64,000 nt of DNA from CAWHNT01 sp963830775 (GTDB lineage Bacteria; Pseudomonadota; Alphaproteobacteria; Geminicoccales; Geminicoccaceae). The position numbers were made by a program, and so were the translations under genes. Every line of letters starts with the position of its first letter. Position 1 is the first letter of the stretch. The stretch is from NCBI GenBank assembly GCA_963830775.1, contig CAWHNT010000012.1, forward strand, positions 28,376 through 92,375, read 5' to 3'. Shown here piece by piece: positions 10,045-19,425 of the stretch. The notes under the pieces were generated by a model. That model did no database searches. It had not been told where the DNA came from and was given only the letters and a program-made list of their open reading frames with translations.

Positions 10045-10990
10045 TCAGGATCTGGCGCCGTTCCGGCGTAAATGGAGCCGCATCACGATGTCCTGATCGT
10101 AGTTGCCGAAGCCCTTGCCGAAGATGTTGACCCCGCCGGGATGGTCGGCGCGCTCGTCGATGCCGATGCGCATCCGGATCGAATGGTGCTGCGACAGCTG
10201 AACATCGTCGATCGTGACCTCGGAGAGGCGCACGCCATCGACGAACGTGCCGGACTAGGCAATGCGCCAGGTCTTGAGCTTGCCGTACTGCGAGCCCTTC
10301 AGCTTCCACCAGGCTGGCGTGTAGACGCCACGCTTGTCGCCATAGTCGCCCGGCGATGTCCAGGTGCCCCGTCTGCACGTCGTTGACCCAGAGCGTGATG
10401 TCGGAGGGCCAGTTCAGGTTGGTCCCCGGGACCTCGGATGAGAGCTCCATCGAGAACTCGATCATCTCGACGGTCGAGCCCAGGAGCTTGGCATTGTTCG
10501 GGAACTTGTACTCGACATGGCCGCGCCCGAACCAGGCCAGGGCCGCCTGGACCCGGCTCGGATCGAGGAAGGAGTCGGGCACGTCGAGCAGCCCGATGAT
10601 GCCCGTGGTGGAGCATAGCCCGCACGGCACGCTGACCTCGGCACTGGTGAAGAGCCCGAGCGGCATCGACACCTCGACCAGATCATTGTCCCGCCGGCGG
10701 GCCTCCGTTTCAAAACGGATGAGTATTTCGTTGTACCTCGCCGTGCATATCTTCTGCTGGCCTTTCCTGGCGTTGATCGTCTCGGTTCCGATCAACCCGG
10801 CCCGCTCGAGCACCTGAACGTTGGTTGCCACGGTCGATTGCGGCAGCCGCAGCTCGTGGCTGATCTCGTTGACGTTCAGCTTGCCGCGCTCATGCAGGAG
10901 CTTGAGGATCCTGGCGCGCACGGGAGAGGCCAGGCCCTTCAGCACCTTCATCCCGTCATCGGGATCGATTGTCAGGAAGTTGGGCGCCAT
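10045..10990 (-). CDS. ArsR-like winged-helix transcriptional regulator with C-terminal sensor domain, frameshifted
   Basis: The N-terminus carries an ArsR-type winged helix: VLKGLASPVRARILKLLHER, then NEISHELRLPQSTVATNVQV as the recognition helix, and ERAGLIGTETINARKGQQK as the wing. The remaining 200 residues form an unnamed domain (SVPCGLCSTTGIIGLLD, AALAWFGRGHVEYKFP, GVNIFGKGFGNYDQDIVMRL) that resembles sugar-operon regulators. Frames change near 10340 and 10255. I end the gene at 10045 because the reading GFGNYDQDIVMRL then stops at once; the alternative frame running to 9965 would read through the putative operator. First gene of the minus-strand sugar operon, likely autoregulated by the element at 11024-11040. 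Confidence 0.75.
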
Positions 10991-11023
10991 AGGCCGTCGC
11001 TACCCCGCCCTTTGAGCAAACCA

Positions 11024-11040
11024 TATCAGAAAGGCGGATA
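11024..11040 (-). promoter_or_regulatory. putative operator, copy 2 (TATCAGnnnGGCGGATA)
   Basis: TATCAGaaaGGCGGATA lies 34 bases upstream of the regulator's start codon, matching the element at 9997-10013 at all 14 fixed positions. The position fits repression or autoregulation of the regulator gene. Confidence 0.5.
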
Positions 11041-11097
11041 GCATGTTGGTGCCACGGGCACATCCGGCCAAATGACCGTGCCTGTCTCCCGGGCCGA

Positions 11098-11470
11098 TCA
11101 GCCTCCGCCGGTGCCGTCCCCGCCTTCCATCCCGCGTAGATGGTTGCCCAGCCGCTCGGGCACGTCGAGCTCGAAGCCCAGGATCGCAGCCGACAGCGCC
11201 TTGCCGTAATTGTCGAGGCACAAGGATGCGCGAGACACCGCCGCCGAGAGCGCCCTCGCAGACGAAGTTGAGGACGCAGAGACCGTCGACGGCATAGCGG
11301 TGGACGGGGCCGGTGATCGCGCCCCGGTAATGGGCCTTGAAGCGCTCGGCGGTGAGCTGCTCCTTCAGGAGCGGGTAGAGCTCGTCGGCATAGGCGATGA
11401 CGCTGATGTTGGAGGTGTTGCCCTTGTCCCCGGCGCGGACGTGGGCGACGTGCTGCAGCTTCAGGCGCAT
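11098..11470 (-). CDS. AtuA-associated C-terminal ferredoxin-fold protein, frameshifted
   Basis: A small protein of about 124 residues beginning MRLKLQHVAHVRAGDKGNTS, the hallmark of the AtuA-like C-terminal domain that accompanies or is fused to AtuA/DUF1446 proteins. The reading continues NISVIAYADELYPLLKEQL and AHYRGAITGPVHRYAV; after a shift near 11225 it ends ASLCLDNYGKALSAAILGFELDVPE. In several bacteria the two parts are one polypeptide; here they are separate, 5 bases apart. The role is believed to be in acyclic terpene or related acyl-CoA catabolism, but its biochemical reaction is not established. Confidence 0.82.
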
Positions 11471-11475
11471 GGGCG

Positions 11476-12836
11476 TCAGCTCTCCAGCATCTCGATCCGC
11501 CACGGCACGGCCTCGCGCGGCACCAGGCTCGACCAGATGCCGATGACCTCGCGCGCCCGGTCCTGGTGCGGCACCCGCTTGCCGGTCATGCCGACGCCGG
11601 AGACCGCCATGCCGTCGACCTCGCGGCCGACCTTCTCCGCCTCGGCACGGGTGGCGGTGCGGGCGGCGACGCGCACGGCCACCTCGTAGGGCTCGGGCGC
11701 ATCGGCGGGCGTGGCATCGCCGTGGATGGCGTTGAGGCCCAGGAAGTCGATCCGCAGGTCCGAGGCCTCCAGGCCCACGATCTTGAAGCGCTCCTCGAGG
11801 ATGGTGCGCGCCAGCCGGGCACGGCGCAGGGCGCCAGGGCCGGCGTAGAAGAACATGTCCTCGCCGATGAAGCCCTCGATGCAGCCGATCGAGACCTTGA
11901 GCGTGGGCGGGCGCGGCTTGCCGCCGAGATTGGTGACCCGCACCCGGTCGGGGCCGACCTCCTCGAGGACGGCCGTGGTGAAGTCGACCGTGACGTCGGG
12001 TGTCAGATAGTTGGCGGGGTCGTGCACCTCGTAGAAGAGCTGCTCCTTGACCGTGCGCCGGTCGACGGCACCGCCGGTGCCTGCGACCTTGGTGATGACC
12101 GCACTGCCGTCGGGCTCGACCTCGCAGATCGGGAAGGCGAGGTTCCAGGGCTCGGGCACGTCCTTGAAGCCCGGGTCGCAGAAGTAGCCGCCGGTGACCT
12201 GCGCCCCGCATTCCATGAGATGGCCGATGCCGTTGCCGCGGCCGAGCACGGACGTGGTCGAGCGGATCCCAGCCGAACTCGTGCAGCATCGGCGCCATGA
12301 AGATCGAGGGATCGGCCACCCGGCCGGTGAGCACGATCTGAGCACCCTGGCTGAGGGCCTCAGCCACAGGCTCGGCACCCAGATAGGCCTCGGCCGACAG
12401 GATAGAGCCCGCCAGGGCCGACACAGGCCGTCCGTCCTCCAGGAGTGGCGAGCCGAGCTCGACCACCCGGTCCTCGATCTGGCTGCCGGTGACGGCGGCG
12501 ATCCTCACCCCCTTGTGCGCCGAGCTCGCGCAAGAGCTCGGCCACGCGCAGGGCCGCACCTCTCGGGTTGATCCAGCCCTGGTTGCTGACGATCCGCGTG
12601 CCGCGCCGCATGCAGCCGGGCAGCACCTTGCGCATGCGGTCGTCGAGATAGGTGTCGTAGCCGGGGAAGGTGGGATCGCGCCGCTTGCGCACCTGGGCGG
12701 CCGAGACGGTGGCCTCGGCCATGGTCTCGAAGCAGAGATAGTCGAGGTCGCCCGCCTCGGCGTTGAGCGCCGCGGGCTCGATCCGATCGCCCCACCAGGA
12801 CGAGCCCGAGCCGATGCGCAGGCGGTCCGAGCCCAT
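11476..12836 (-). CDS. AtuA-like acyclic terpene utilisation protein (DUF1446), two frameshifts
   Basis: About 453 residues. The start MGSDRLRIGSGSSWWGDRIE and the following LDYLCFETMAEATVSAAQ are characteristic of DUF1446/AtuA. Conserved blocks continue after frame changes near 12515 and 12260: GSQIEDRVVELGSPLLED, AYLGAEPVAEALSQGAQIVL, GRVADPSIFMAPMLHEFGW, ECGAQVTGGYFCDPGFKDVP and KVSIGCIEGFIGEDMFFYAG. AtuA was named from the Pseudomonas citronellol/geraniol pathway, but homologues occur in many unrelated catabolic clusters. The gene is divergent from a complete importer and CoA-based pathway, which suggests shared regulation from the palindrome at 12915-12935. Confidence 0.87.
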
Positions 12837-12914
12837 CCAACGCCTCCCAGTTTGTTCTGCAGGACGGAATGATCGGCCCTGCTTTGACGGCCGCTCCCCG
12901 GCAGGCCTGCCTTC

Positions 12915-12978
12915 AGCGTTCCAAAGCATGGAACGCCTGCCTTGACAAGCTGGCGGCCGGTGCCAAGGATCGTCCTTG
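12915..12978 (+). promoter_or_regulatory. putative IclR-type operator and promoter of the liv/catabolic cluster
   Basis: A perfect inverted repeat GCGTTCCA-N5-TGGAACGC spans 12915-12935. Immediately downstream is a consensus -35, TTGACA (12941-12946), and, at 18 bases, AAGGAT as a weak -10. The -10 sits inside a second inverted repeat, CAAGGA-TCG-TCCTTG (12964-12978). TTCCA/TGGAA half-sites are typical of IclR-family operators, and an IclR gene lies in the same cluster. The position upstream of -35 would suit activation; the second repeat would suit repression. Confidence 0.6.
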
Positions 12979-13016
12979 TCACGACCGGGCAACGGCGGAC
13001 GATCAGGGAGGAAACC

Positions 13017-14202
13017 ATGAGCCTGCGCCGACGCGCTTTGACGGGCATGATGGCGGCCGCTGGCGTGGCTCTGCTGACCGGACAGCCGGCCGGTGCTGCG
13101 GACAGCATCAAGATCGGCTGGCTCTCCTCGCTGACCGGTCCGCTCTCCTCGGCAGCGATCGCCGAGAACGAGGGCGTGAAGTTCGCGGTCCAGGAGATCA
13201 ACGCGAAGGGTGGGGTGCTGGGGCGGCAGCTCGAGCTGCATCACCCGCGATACAGCGGGCGAGCCGACCAAGGCCGTGAACTTCGCCCAGCAGCTTGTCT
13301 TCCGCGACAAGGTCGAGTTCGTGATCGGGCCGGTGAACTCGGGCGAATCGTTGGCGACCGTGCCGATCGTCGCCAAGGCCGGGATCCCGAACCTCGTCAT
13401 CGGCACGGTCGACACGTTGATCAACCCCGAGCTCTATCCGCTGGCCTTCCGGGTCATCAACACCAACCAGCAATGGATCGACGCCGCCAACGGCTATGTC
13501 GTGAAGACCCTGGGCCTGAAGAAGGTGGCGGTGATCGGCGACACCTCGGGCTACGGCACCGCCAGCGCCAAGTCGGCTTCCGAGCTCCTGGTCAAGGCCG
13601 GAGTCGAGCCGGTCTATTCGGCCCTGATCGACCCCAACAAGACCGACCTCACCGACGAGCTGACCAAGGCCAAGGCCGCCGGTGCCGAGGTCATCATGCC
13701 CTGGTCGGCCGCCACGGGCCTCCTGGCGCGGCTGCTCAACACGCGGGGCGACATGGGCTGGAACGTGCCGGTGGTGGGCCACCCGGCGCTGATGGCGCTG
13801 CCGGTGAAGCCGCTGCTCAACAAGCCCGAATACTGGGAGAACGCCTTCGGCTCGGGCTATCGCAGCACGACCTACAAGCCGGACGGCACGCTGCCGCCGC
13901 GTACCCAGGCGCTCATGGACGCGATCCGCCCCGGTCTCGGCGGCAAGATCGAGTTCACCTTCTGGTGGGTGGCGCTGGGCTATGACTGCGTGAAGATCAT
14001 CGAGCACGGGATTACCAAGGCAGGCTCGACCGACGGCGAGGCTTTCGCCAAGGCGCTCGAGAGCACGTCCGGCCTCGAAGGCGTCTACGCCACCTACAGC
14101 TGGGGCCCGGGCCAGCACAACGGCTTCCCGGACGGCGAGATGGTGATCGAGATCGCCAACAGCCTGAAGGACGGCAGCTGGCAGCCGGCGCCGAACCAGT
14201 AG
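13017..14202 (+). CDS. branched-chain-type ABC transporter substrate-binding protein, one frameshift
   Basis: Periplasmic LivJ/LivK-type (type I) binding protein of about 394 residues. The signal peptide starts MSLRRRALTGMMAAAGVALL, with a twin Arg, and ends near AGAAD. The mature start is SIKIGWLSSLTGPLSSAAI, and the repeat VQEINAKGGVLGRQLEL is the family's hallmark. A frame change near 13245 is followed by EPTKAVNFAQQLVFRDKVEFVIGP. I chose the ATG at 13017 because AGGGAGGA lies 6 bases upstream. It is the first gene of the plus-strand operon, ahead of LivH. Ligand unknown; homologues bind amino acids, amides, aromatic acids and others. Confidence 0.88.
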
Positions 14203-14231
14203 GCCGGCAGGGCACCAGACGGGCGCCGCCG

Positions 14232-15092
14232 ATGCTGGCCGTCATCGTCTCCGGACTCGCGATCGGCGCCGTCTACGCCGCGACGGCGCTGGCCTACAAC
14301 GTGATGTTCTCGACCTCGAAGGTGCTGAGCATCACCACCGGCCACCTGTGCATGCTGGGCGGCGTGTTCGGCGCCTGGCTGATCGCCGATCTCGGCCTGC
14401 CGATACCGGTCGGGCTCGTTGGCGCCGTCCTCATCGGTGCCGCCTTCGGTTGGCTCACCGACCTCATCGCCATCCGCCGCGTGCTCGCCCGCTCGGACGA
14501 GCATCTCTGGCTGCTCAGCACGCTGGCCGTCGCCACCATGGTCCAGCAGGCGGTGGGCCTGTGGTGGGGCACCGAGCCGCGACCGTTCCCGCGCCTGATC
14601 CCGCAGGATTTCGGCGCGGGGCTCTTCGACCAGCGCTACTGGCTGCCGGTCGCCACCACGGTCGTCCTGGCGCTGGGGCTCGAGCTCTTCTACCGCCGGA
14701 CGATGTTCGGCAAGGTGTTCCAGGCCGTGTCCGAGGACGCCTTCGCCGCCCGGGCACGCGGCATCTCGACCGACCGGGTGCGCGCTTTCTCCTATGCCCT
14801 GGCCGGCGGCATCGGTGCCCTCGCCGGCTTCGCCGCGGGCCAGCTCACCTTCGCCTACTTCGCGCTCGGGCTCACGCTCACCCTCTACGGCTTCATCGCC
14901 CTCGCCGTGGGCGGGCTCGGCAGCAATCTGGGGGCGGTGATCGGCGGCCTGGCGCTGGGCCTCCTGACCTCGTTCGCCACCTACTTCGTCGGCGGCGAGC
15001 TGCAGCAGACGATCGCCGTTGGCCTCCTGATCCTCGTCCTTCTCCTGCGCCCGGAAGGCCTCTTCGGCGCCCGGCAGACGAGGCCGGTATGA
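14232..15092 (+). CDS. livH: branched-chain-type ABC transporter permease LivH
   Basis: Intact 286-residue inner-membrane protein with about eight hydrophobic segments. It starts MLAVIVSGLAIGAVYAATAL, the usual LivH beginning (SGLxxGxxYALxALG), and carries the ATPase-coupling region FQAVSEDAFAARARGISTDRVRAFSYALAGG. It ends LILVLLLRPEGLFGARQTRP, the standard LivH C-terminus. The stop overlaps the LivM start (GTATGA). Role: one half of the membrane channel of the importer. Confidence 0.92.
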   Translation: MLAVIVSGLAIGAVYAATALAYNVMFSTSKVLSITTGHLCMLGGVFGAWLIADLGLPIPVGLVGAVLIGAAFGWLTDLIAIRRVLARSDEHLWLLSTLAVATMVQQAVGLWWGTEPRPFPRLIPQDFGAGLFDQRYWLPVATTVVLALGLELFYRRTMFGKVFQAVSEDAFAARARGISTDRVRAFSYALAGGIGALAGFAAGQLTFAYFALGLTLTLYGFIALAVGGLGSNLGAVIGGLALGLLTSFATYFVGGELQQTIAVGLLILVLLLRPEGLFGARQTRPV

Positions 15093-16089
15093 GCGAGTGC
15101 CCGGCTCCTCGTGCTCGCCCTGGCCGCCCTGGCGCTGGCAGCGCTCCCGTGGTGGGCCGGGGACGCCTACCAGCTCCATCTCGCCACCCTGATCGGCGCC
15201 TACTGGGTGCTGATCGCCGGGCTCAACCTCGTCGTCGGCTTCACCGGCCCGCTCTCGGTCGGGCATGTGGGCCTGCTGGCGATCGGGGCCTATGCGTTCG
15301 CGATCCTGGCCGGCACGCACGGCGTCGATCCGATGCTGTCCCTGCTCGTGGCCGCGGCGCTGGGCGGCTTGATCGGCTTCCTCTTGGGCCTTCCCTCCCT
15401 GCGCTTGCCCGGCTTCTACTTCGCGCTCGTCACGCTGGCCTTCGCCCTGATCGTCACCGAGCTCGTGCTGGCCTTCGGCGATCTTACCGGCGGTGGGATG
15501 GGGCTGGCCGTCCCGGGCTTCGGGCCGCCCTTCGCCACCCCGGACGGCTTCTACTGGCTGGTCCTCGCCATCGCCGCCTTCGTCACCTGGCTCACCTGGA
15601 ACGTGACCCGCCTGATGTGGGGCCGCGCACTCCTCGCCGTGCGCGACAGCGAGGTCACGGCGGCCTCGGTCGGCGTCTCGCTGTTCCGCAAGAAGCTCAC
15701 CGTCTTCACCTTCAGCGGGGTGACGGCCGGGGCAGGGGGCGCGCTCTTCGCCTCGCTGCAGAGCTACATCACGCCCGACACCTTCATCTTCGAGATCGGC
15801 CTCTTCTTCTTCGTCTGCATCATCATCGGCGGGCGCGGCAGCATCCTCGGCCCGTTCCTCGGGCACGGTGGTGCTGACGGCGCTGCCGGAGCTCGTGGCG
15901 CCCTTGGCCAAGCTCGGCAACTTCTTCTACGGGCTCGTCCTTCTGCTGGTCGTTCTCCTGGTGCCCGAAGGGATCGGCCGCCTCCTCGAGCTGGCGCTGC
16001 AGCGCCTGCGCCGGCAGCCGATCGAGCATCGGGTGGTGGCACCTCAGCTGGAGCGGCTGCAGGCGGCCCTGGCCGGAGCCCGGCGTTGA
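15089..16089 (+). CDS. livM: branched-chain-type ABC transporter permease LivM, frameshifted
   Basis: Second membrane subunit, about 333 residues. After a shift within the first ten codons the reading is LLVLALAALALAALPWW, then LIGAYWVLIAGLNLVVGFTG, the strongly conserved LivM signature, and GHVGLLAIGAYAFA. The coupling loop is ALLAVRDSEVTAASVGVSLF. Another frame change near 15865 precedes LPELVAPLAKLGNFFYGLVL and LVPEGIGRLLELALQRLR. The ATG at 15089 overlaps the LivH stop. The last bases, GTTGA, overlap the LivG start. Confidence 0.87.
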
Positions 16090-16846
16090 GCACGAGCCTC
16101 GTGGCCGAGGCCGTGAGCAAGCGCTTCGGCGGCGTGAGTGCCCTGGAGGAGGTCTCGCTCGAGCTGCTGCCGGGCGAGATCCACGGCCTGATCGGCCCGA
16201 ACGGCAGCGGCAAGACCACGCTGCTCAACCTCTTCTCAGGCTATTACCGTGCCGATGCCGGCGCCGTCCGGCTGGGCAGCGAGGACCTGACCCAGGCCCG
16301 CGTCCAGCGGCGGGCAGATCTCGGGATCGCCCGCACCTTCCAGAAGCCCCGCCTCATCAACAGCCTGAGCGTGCTCGACAATGCCATGCTGGGCGGCTGG
16401 CCGGAGACCCGCAGCGGCTTCTTCGCCAGCGCCTTCGCCCTGCCGCAGGCCCGTCGCGAGGACCGCATCGTGCGCGAGCTTGCGGTGGAGATGCTGCACG
16501 GCGTCGGCCTCGGCCACGCCCTGGCACGCTCCGCCAGCCTGCTCGAGCATGCCGAGCAGCGCTTCCTGGAGATCGCGCGCGGCCTCGTCATGCGGCCCCG
16601 CTTCATCCTCCTCGACGAGCCTGCCGGCGGGCTCACCGGGACCGGAGATCGAGCAGCTGCGGCAGGTGCTGGGTGTCCTGCGCGCGGCCGGGCATCGGCG
16701 TGCTCCTGGTCGAGCACCATACCGACTTCGTCTTCCGCTGCTCCGACCGCGTCACCACCCTCGATCTCGGCCGGATGCTCCGGCACGGCCGGCCCGAGGA
16801 GGTGCGCAGCGACGCCGAGGTGATCCGTGTCTATCTTGGCGCCTGA
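16086..16846 (+). CDS. livG: branched-chain-type ABC transporter ATPase LivG, frameshifted
   Basis: About 253 residues, TTG start overlapping the LivM stop (TTGA). Walker A is GPNGSGKTT in IHGLIGPNGSGKTTLLNLFS, the Q-loop is ARTFQKPRLI, and Walker B is RFILLDEPAGGL. Frame changes near 16640 and 16695 separate the D-loop from the H-loop region GVLLVEHHTDFVFRCSDRV. The signature is the variant LLEHAEQRFLEIARGL: the usual LSYGQ is replaced by LLEHAEQ, an oddity that should be rechecked. LivG and LivF power transport jointly. Confidence 0.85.
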
Positions 16847-17604
16847 GCCTGGAGCGGGCCGCCCACCGGGGCCGGCGCTGCTGGCGGTCGAGGGCCTCAC
16901 CGTCGCCTACGGCAAGGCCGAGGTCGTCCACGACGTCTCGCTCGAGGTGCGGCAGGGCGAGCTCGTGGTCCTCCTGGGCCGCAACGGGGCCGGCAAGAGC
17001 ACCATCCTGCAACGCCATCTCGGGCCTGATCCGCAAGCGATGCGGGCAAGGTGCGCCTTCGACGGCCGGGACGTGACCGCCGCAAGCCCGCGCGCCATCG
17101 TCCGCGGCGGGCTCGTCCAGGTCCTGGAGGGGCACCGCGTCTTCACCACGCTCTCGGTCGAGGACAATCTGCTCCTCGGCACCTACGCCTGGCATGCCCA
17201 CGGCGACCGGCGCCGGCTCGATCGCATCTATGCCCTCTTCCCCGAGCTGGCCTCGCGCCGGCGCCAGCCGGCTTCGCGGCTGAGCGGCGGGCAGCAGCAG
17301 ATCCTGGCCGTGGCGCAGAGCATCATCGGCGAGCTGCGTCTCCTGATGCTGGACGAGCCCTCGGGCGGCCTGGCGCCGATCCTGGTCGACCGCATCCTGG
17401 ATGTGGTGCAGGGCCTGTGCCGCGAGGGGATCGGCGTGCTGCTGGTGGAGCAGCTGGTCGAGAAGGCGCTGCGCAACGCCGGCTACGCCTATCTTCTGGA
17501 GACCGGCAGGATTGCGGGCGAAGGACCGGCTGCAAGCGTGCGCACAGGGCGATCTCCTGCGCCGCATCTATCTGGGCGATCATGGGAGGATGGACGAGGC
17601 ATGA
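16827..17604 (+). CDS. livF: branched-chain-type ABC transporter ATPase LivF, frameshifted
   Basis: GTG start inside the LivG end (20-base overlap). Motifs: Walker A LGRNGAGKST, LVQVLEGHRVFTTLSVEDNL (conserved LivF region), signature RLSGGQQQILAVAQSI, Walker B LLMLDEPSGGLAPIL and the tail YLLETGRIAGEGPAASV. Two compensating shifts near 17010-17045 scramble the segment after Walker A (the neighbouring frame reads LNAISGLIRK there), and another near 17540 moves to LLRRIYLGDHGRMDEA. The stop overlaps the ATG of the cyclase gene (ATGA). With LivG it forms the ATPase pair of the importer. Confidence 0.86.
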
Positions 17605-18656
17605 GCGAGAACCCGCGCTGGAAGCGGCGGCCGGAAGGCTCGACCTGGGGTGATTTCGGGCCGGACGACCAGCTCGGCCGCCTGAACCTGATCACGCCCG
17701 CGAAGGTGCTCCAGGGCATCGCCGAGGTGAAGGAGGGGCGCAGCTTCTGCCTGTCGCTGCCGCTCGACTATCCGGGCGGCAACGTGCTCAATCCCCGCCG
17801 CTATCCGCCGGTCCTGCGCCCGACGCTGCGCAACGGCCAGCCCAACTTCAACTTCCGCCTGGGGACGATCGAGCCCGACCGGACCGACATCGTCAGCGAC
17901 GATCTGGTCGTCATGCACACCCAGTACTCGACCCAATGGGACAGCCTCGCCCATGTCGGCCAGCTGTTCGATGCCGACGGCGATGGCGAGCCCGAGGCGG
18001 TCTACTACAACGGCTACCGCGCCGAGCAGGACGTGGTCGGGCCGAGCGGCGGGGACGATGCGGGCCACACCGGCACCATCCGGGCCGAGAGCACCTCGGG
18101 TGCCAAAGCACTCGGCATCGAGGGGATGGCGGCGCACGGCGTGCAGGGCAGGGCGGTGATGCTCGACCTGCTGCACCATTTCGGGCCGGGCCGGACGGTG
18201 GTGGGCTACGCCCAGCTGCGGCAGGTGCTCGACGCCGACCGGATCGTGGTCGAGGAGGGCGACATGGTCTGCCTGCGCACCGGGTTCTCGGATGCGCTCC
18301 TGGCCATGAACCACAACCCTTCACCCTCGGTGATGGAGACGGCGGGTGCGGTGCTGGACGGTCGCGACCCCGATCTCCTGCGCTGGATCACCGACAGCGG
18401 CCTCTCCATCCTCGCCGCCGACAACTATGCCGTGGAGGCGCATCCGGCCGTGAGCCACCCCGGCTGCTGCGCCGCGCTGCCGCTGCACGAGCACTGCCTC
18501 TTCAAGCTCGGCGTGCATCTGGGCGAGATCTGGCACATGTCGCCGCTTGCCGACTGGCTGCGCGAGCATGGCCGCTACCGCTTCCTCCTGACCGCCCCGC
18601 CTCTGCGCCTGCCGGGTGCCGTGGGCTCGCCCGCCACCCCGATCGGGACGGTCTGA
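17601..18656 (+). CDS. cyclase-family metal-dependent hydrolase (kynurenine formamidase-like)
   Basis: Intact 351-residue protein of the Cyclase family (PF04199). It has WGDFGPDDQLGRLNLITPAK, an N-terminal block typical of the long bacterial branch; THYSTQWDSLAHV in the form HTQYSTQWDSLAHV, close to the family metal motif HxGTHxDxPxH; and HGVQGRAVMLDLLHHF and EEGDMVCLRTGF (motif DxVLIRTG). CAALPLHEHCLFKLGVHLGE corresponds to the C-terminal ligand segment. Family members hydrolyse amides, lactones or cyclic ketones using Mn or Zn. Its place directly after the importer ATPase suggests it acts early on the imported compound. The exact substrate cannot be deduced. Confidence 0.85.
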   Translation: MSENPRWKRRPEGSTWGDFGPDDQLGRLNLITPAKVLQGIAEVKEGRSFCLSLPLDYPGGNVLNPRRYPPVLRPTLRNGQPNFNFRLGTIEPDRTDIVSDDLVVMHTQYSTQWDSLAHVGQLFDADGDGEPEAVYYNGYRAEQDVVGPSGGDDAGHTGTIRAESTSGAKALGIEGMAAHGVQGRAVMLDLLHHFGPGRTVVGYAQLRQVLDADRIVVEEGDMVCLRTGFSDALLAMNHNPSPSVMETAGAVLDGRDPDLLRWITDSGLSILAADNYAVEAHPAVSHPGCCAALPLHEHCLFKLGVHLGEIWHMSPLADWLREHGRYRFLLTAPPLRLPGAVGSPATPIGTV

Positions 18657-18669
18657 TCCCAGAGCGCCG

Positions 18670-19425
18670 ATGCCGCTGCATGCCTCGCCCACCAACGCCA
18701 TCCAGAAGGTCTGCGCGGTCCTGCGCGCTTTGGGCGGGCATGCGCCCTTGCGGCTCTCGGAGGTCACGGTTGCAACCGGGCTCAACAAGGTGACGGCGCT
18801 GCGCATCCTGGACACGCTGATCGAGGAAGGCTTCGCCGAGCGGATCGAGACCGGCCGACGCTATAAGCTCGGGCGTGAGAGCCTGGCCCTGGCGGCCGGC
18901 CTGAAGCGACCGCACGACCTGCGCGACCTCGCCCGGCCCGGCATGATCCGGATTGCGGGTGCGTGCGAGGACACGGTCCTGCTCTCGGTGCGCAGCGGCG
19001 ACGAGGCCGTGTGCATCGAGCGGCAGATCGGCGCCTTCCCGATCCGGGCCAACTATCTCGACATCGGCAGCAGGCGGCCGCTTGGGGTGGGTGGCGGCAG
19101 CACAGCACTCCTCGCCTGGCTGCCGGACGCGGAGATCGAGGCCCTTCTCGAGCAGGTGGCCGGCAAGCTCGCCCCCTATCCCCGGCTCTCGCTGGACCTA
19201 ATCCGGGCCGGGATCGCAGCCGCCCGCGAGCGCGGCTTCGCCCTCTTCCTCGACCTCGTGATCGAGCGCATGGGCGGCATCGGCCTGCCGATCCGCGATC
19301 CTCAGGGCGGGATCATCGGCGCCTTCAGCATCGCCGCCCTCTCCGAGCGCATCCGCGGTCGCGAGAGGGAGTTGGTCGAGCTGATGCGCCGCGAGAGCGA
19401 CCTCATCACCCGGGAGCTCGCGTGA
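18670..19425 (+). CDS. IclR-family transcriptional regulator
   Basis: Intact 251-residue regulator. The N-terminal winged helix reads QKVCAVLRALGGHAPLRLSE and TGLNKVTALRILDTLIEEGF (recognition helix), followed by the IclR effector-binding domain (AGACEDTVLLSVRSGDEAVC, GGSTALLAWLPDAEI, AARERGFALFLDLVIERMGGIGLPI, IGAFSIAALSERI). The stop overlaps the next ATG (GTGATG), so it is made together with the enzymes. Likely target: the palindrome with TTCCA/TGGAA half-sites in front of the operon at 12915-12935, and possibly the divergent AtuA genes. The effector is probably the pathway substrate or a CoA/acid intermediate. Confidence 0.92.
   Translation: MPLHASPTNAIQKVCAVLRALGGHAPLRLSEVTVATGLNKVTALRILDTLIEEGFAERIETGRRYKLGRESLALAAGLKRPHDLRDLARPGMIRIAGACEDTVLLSVRSGDEAVCIERQIGAFPIRANYLDIGSRRPLGVGGGSTALLAWLPDAEIEALLEQVAGKLAPYPRLSLDLIRAGIAAARERGFALFLDLVIERMGGIGLPIRDPQGGIIGAFSIAALSERIRGRERELVELMRRESDLITRELA

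Noticed and set aside
14094..15920. A 608-codon minus-strand frame opposite livH/livM
   Set aside because: Asp/Glu/Arg/Gly-rich shadow; the plus strand encodes clear membrane permeases.
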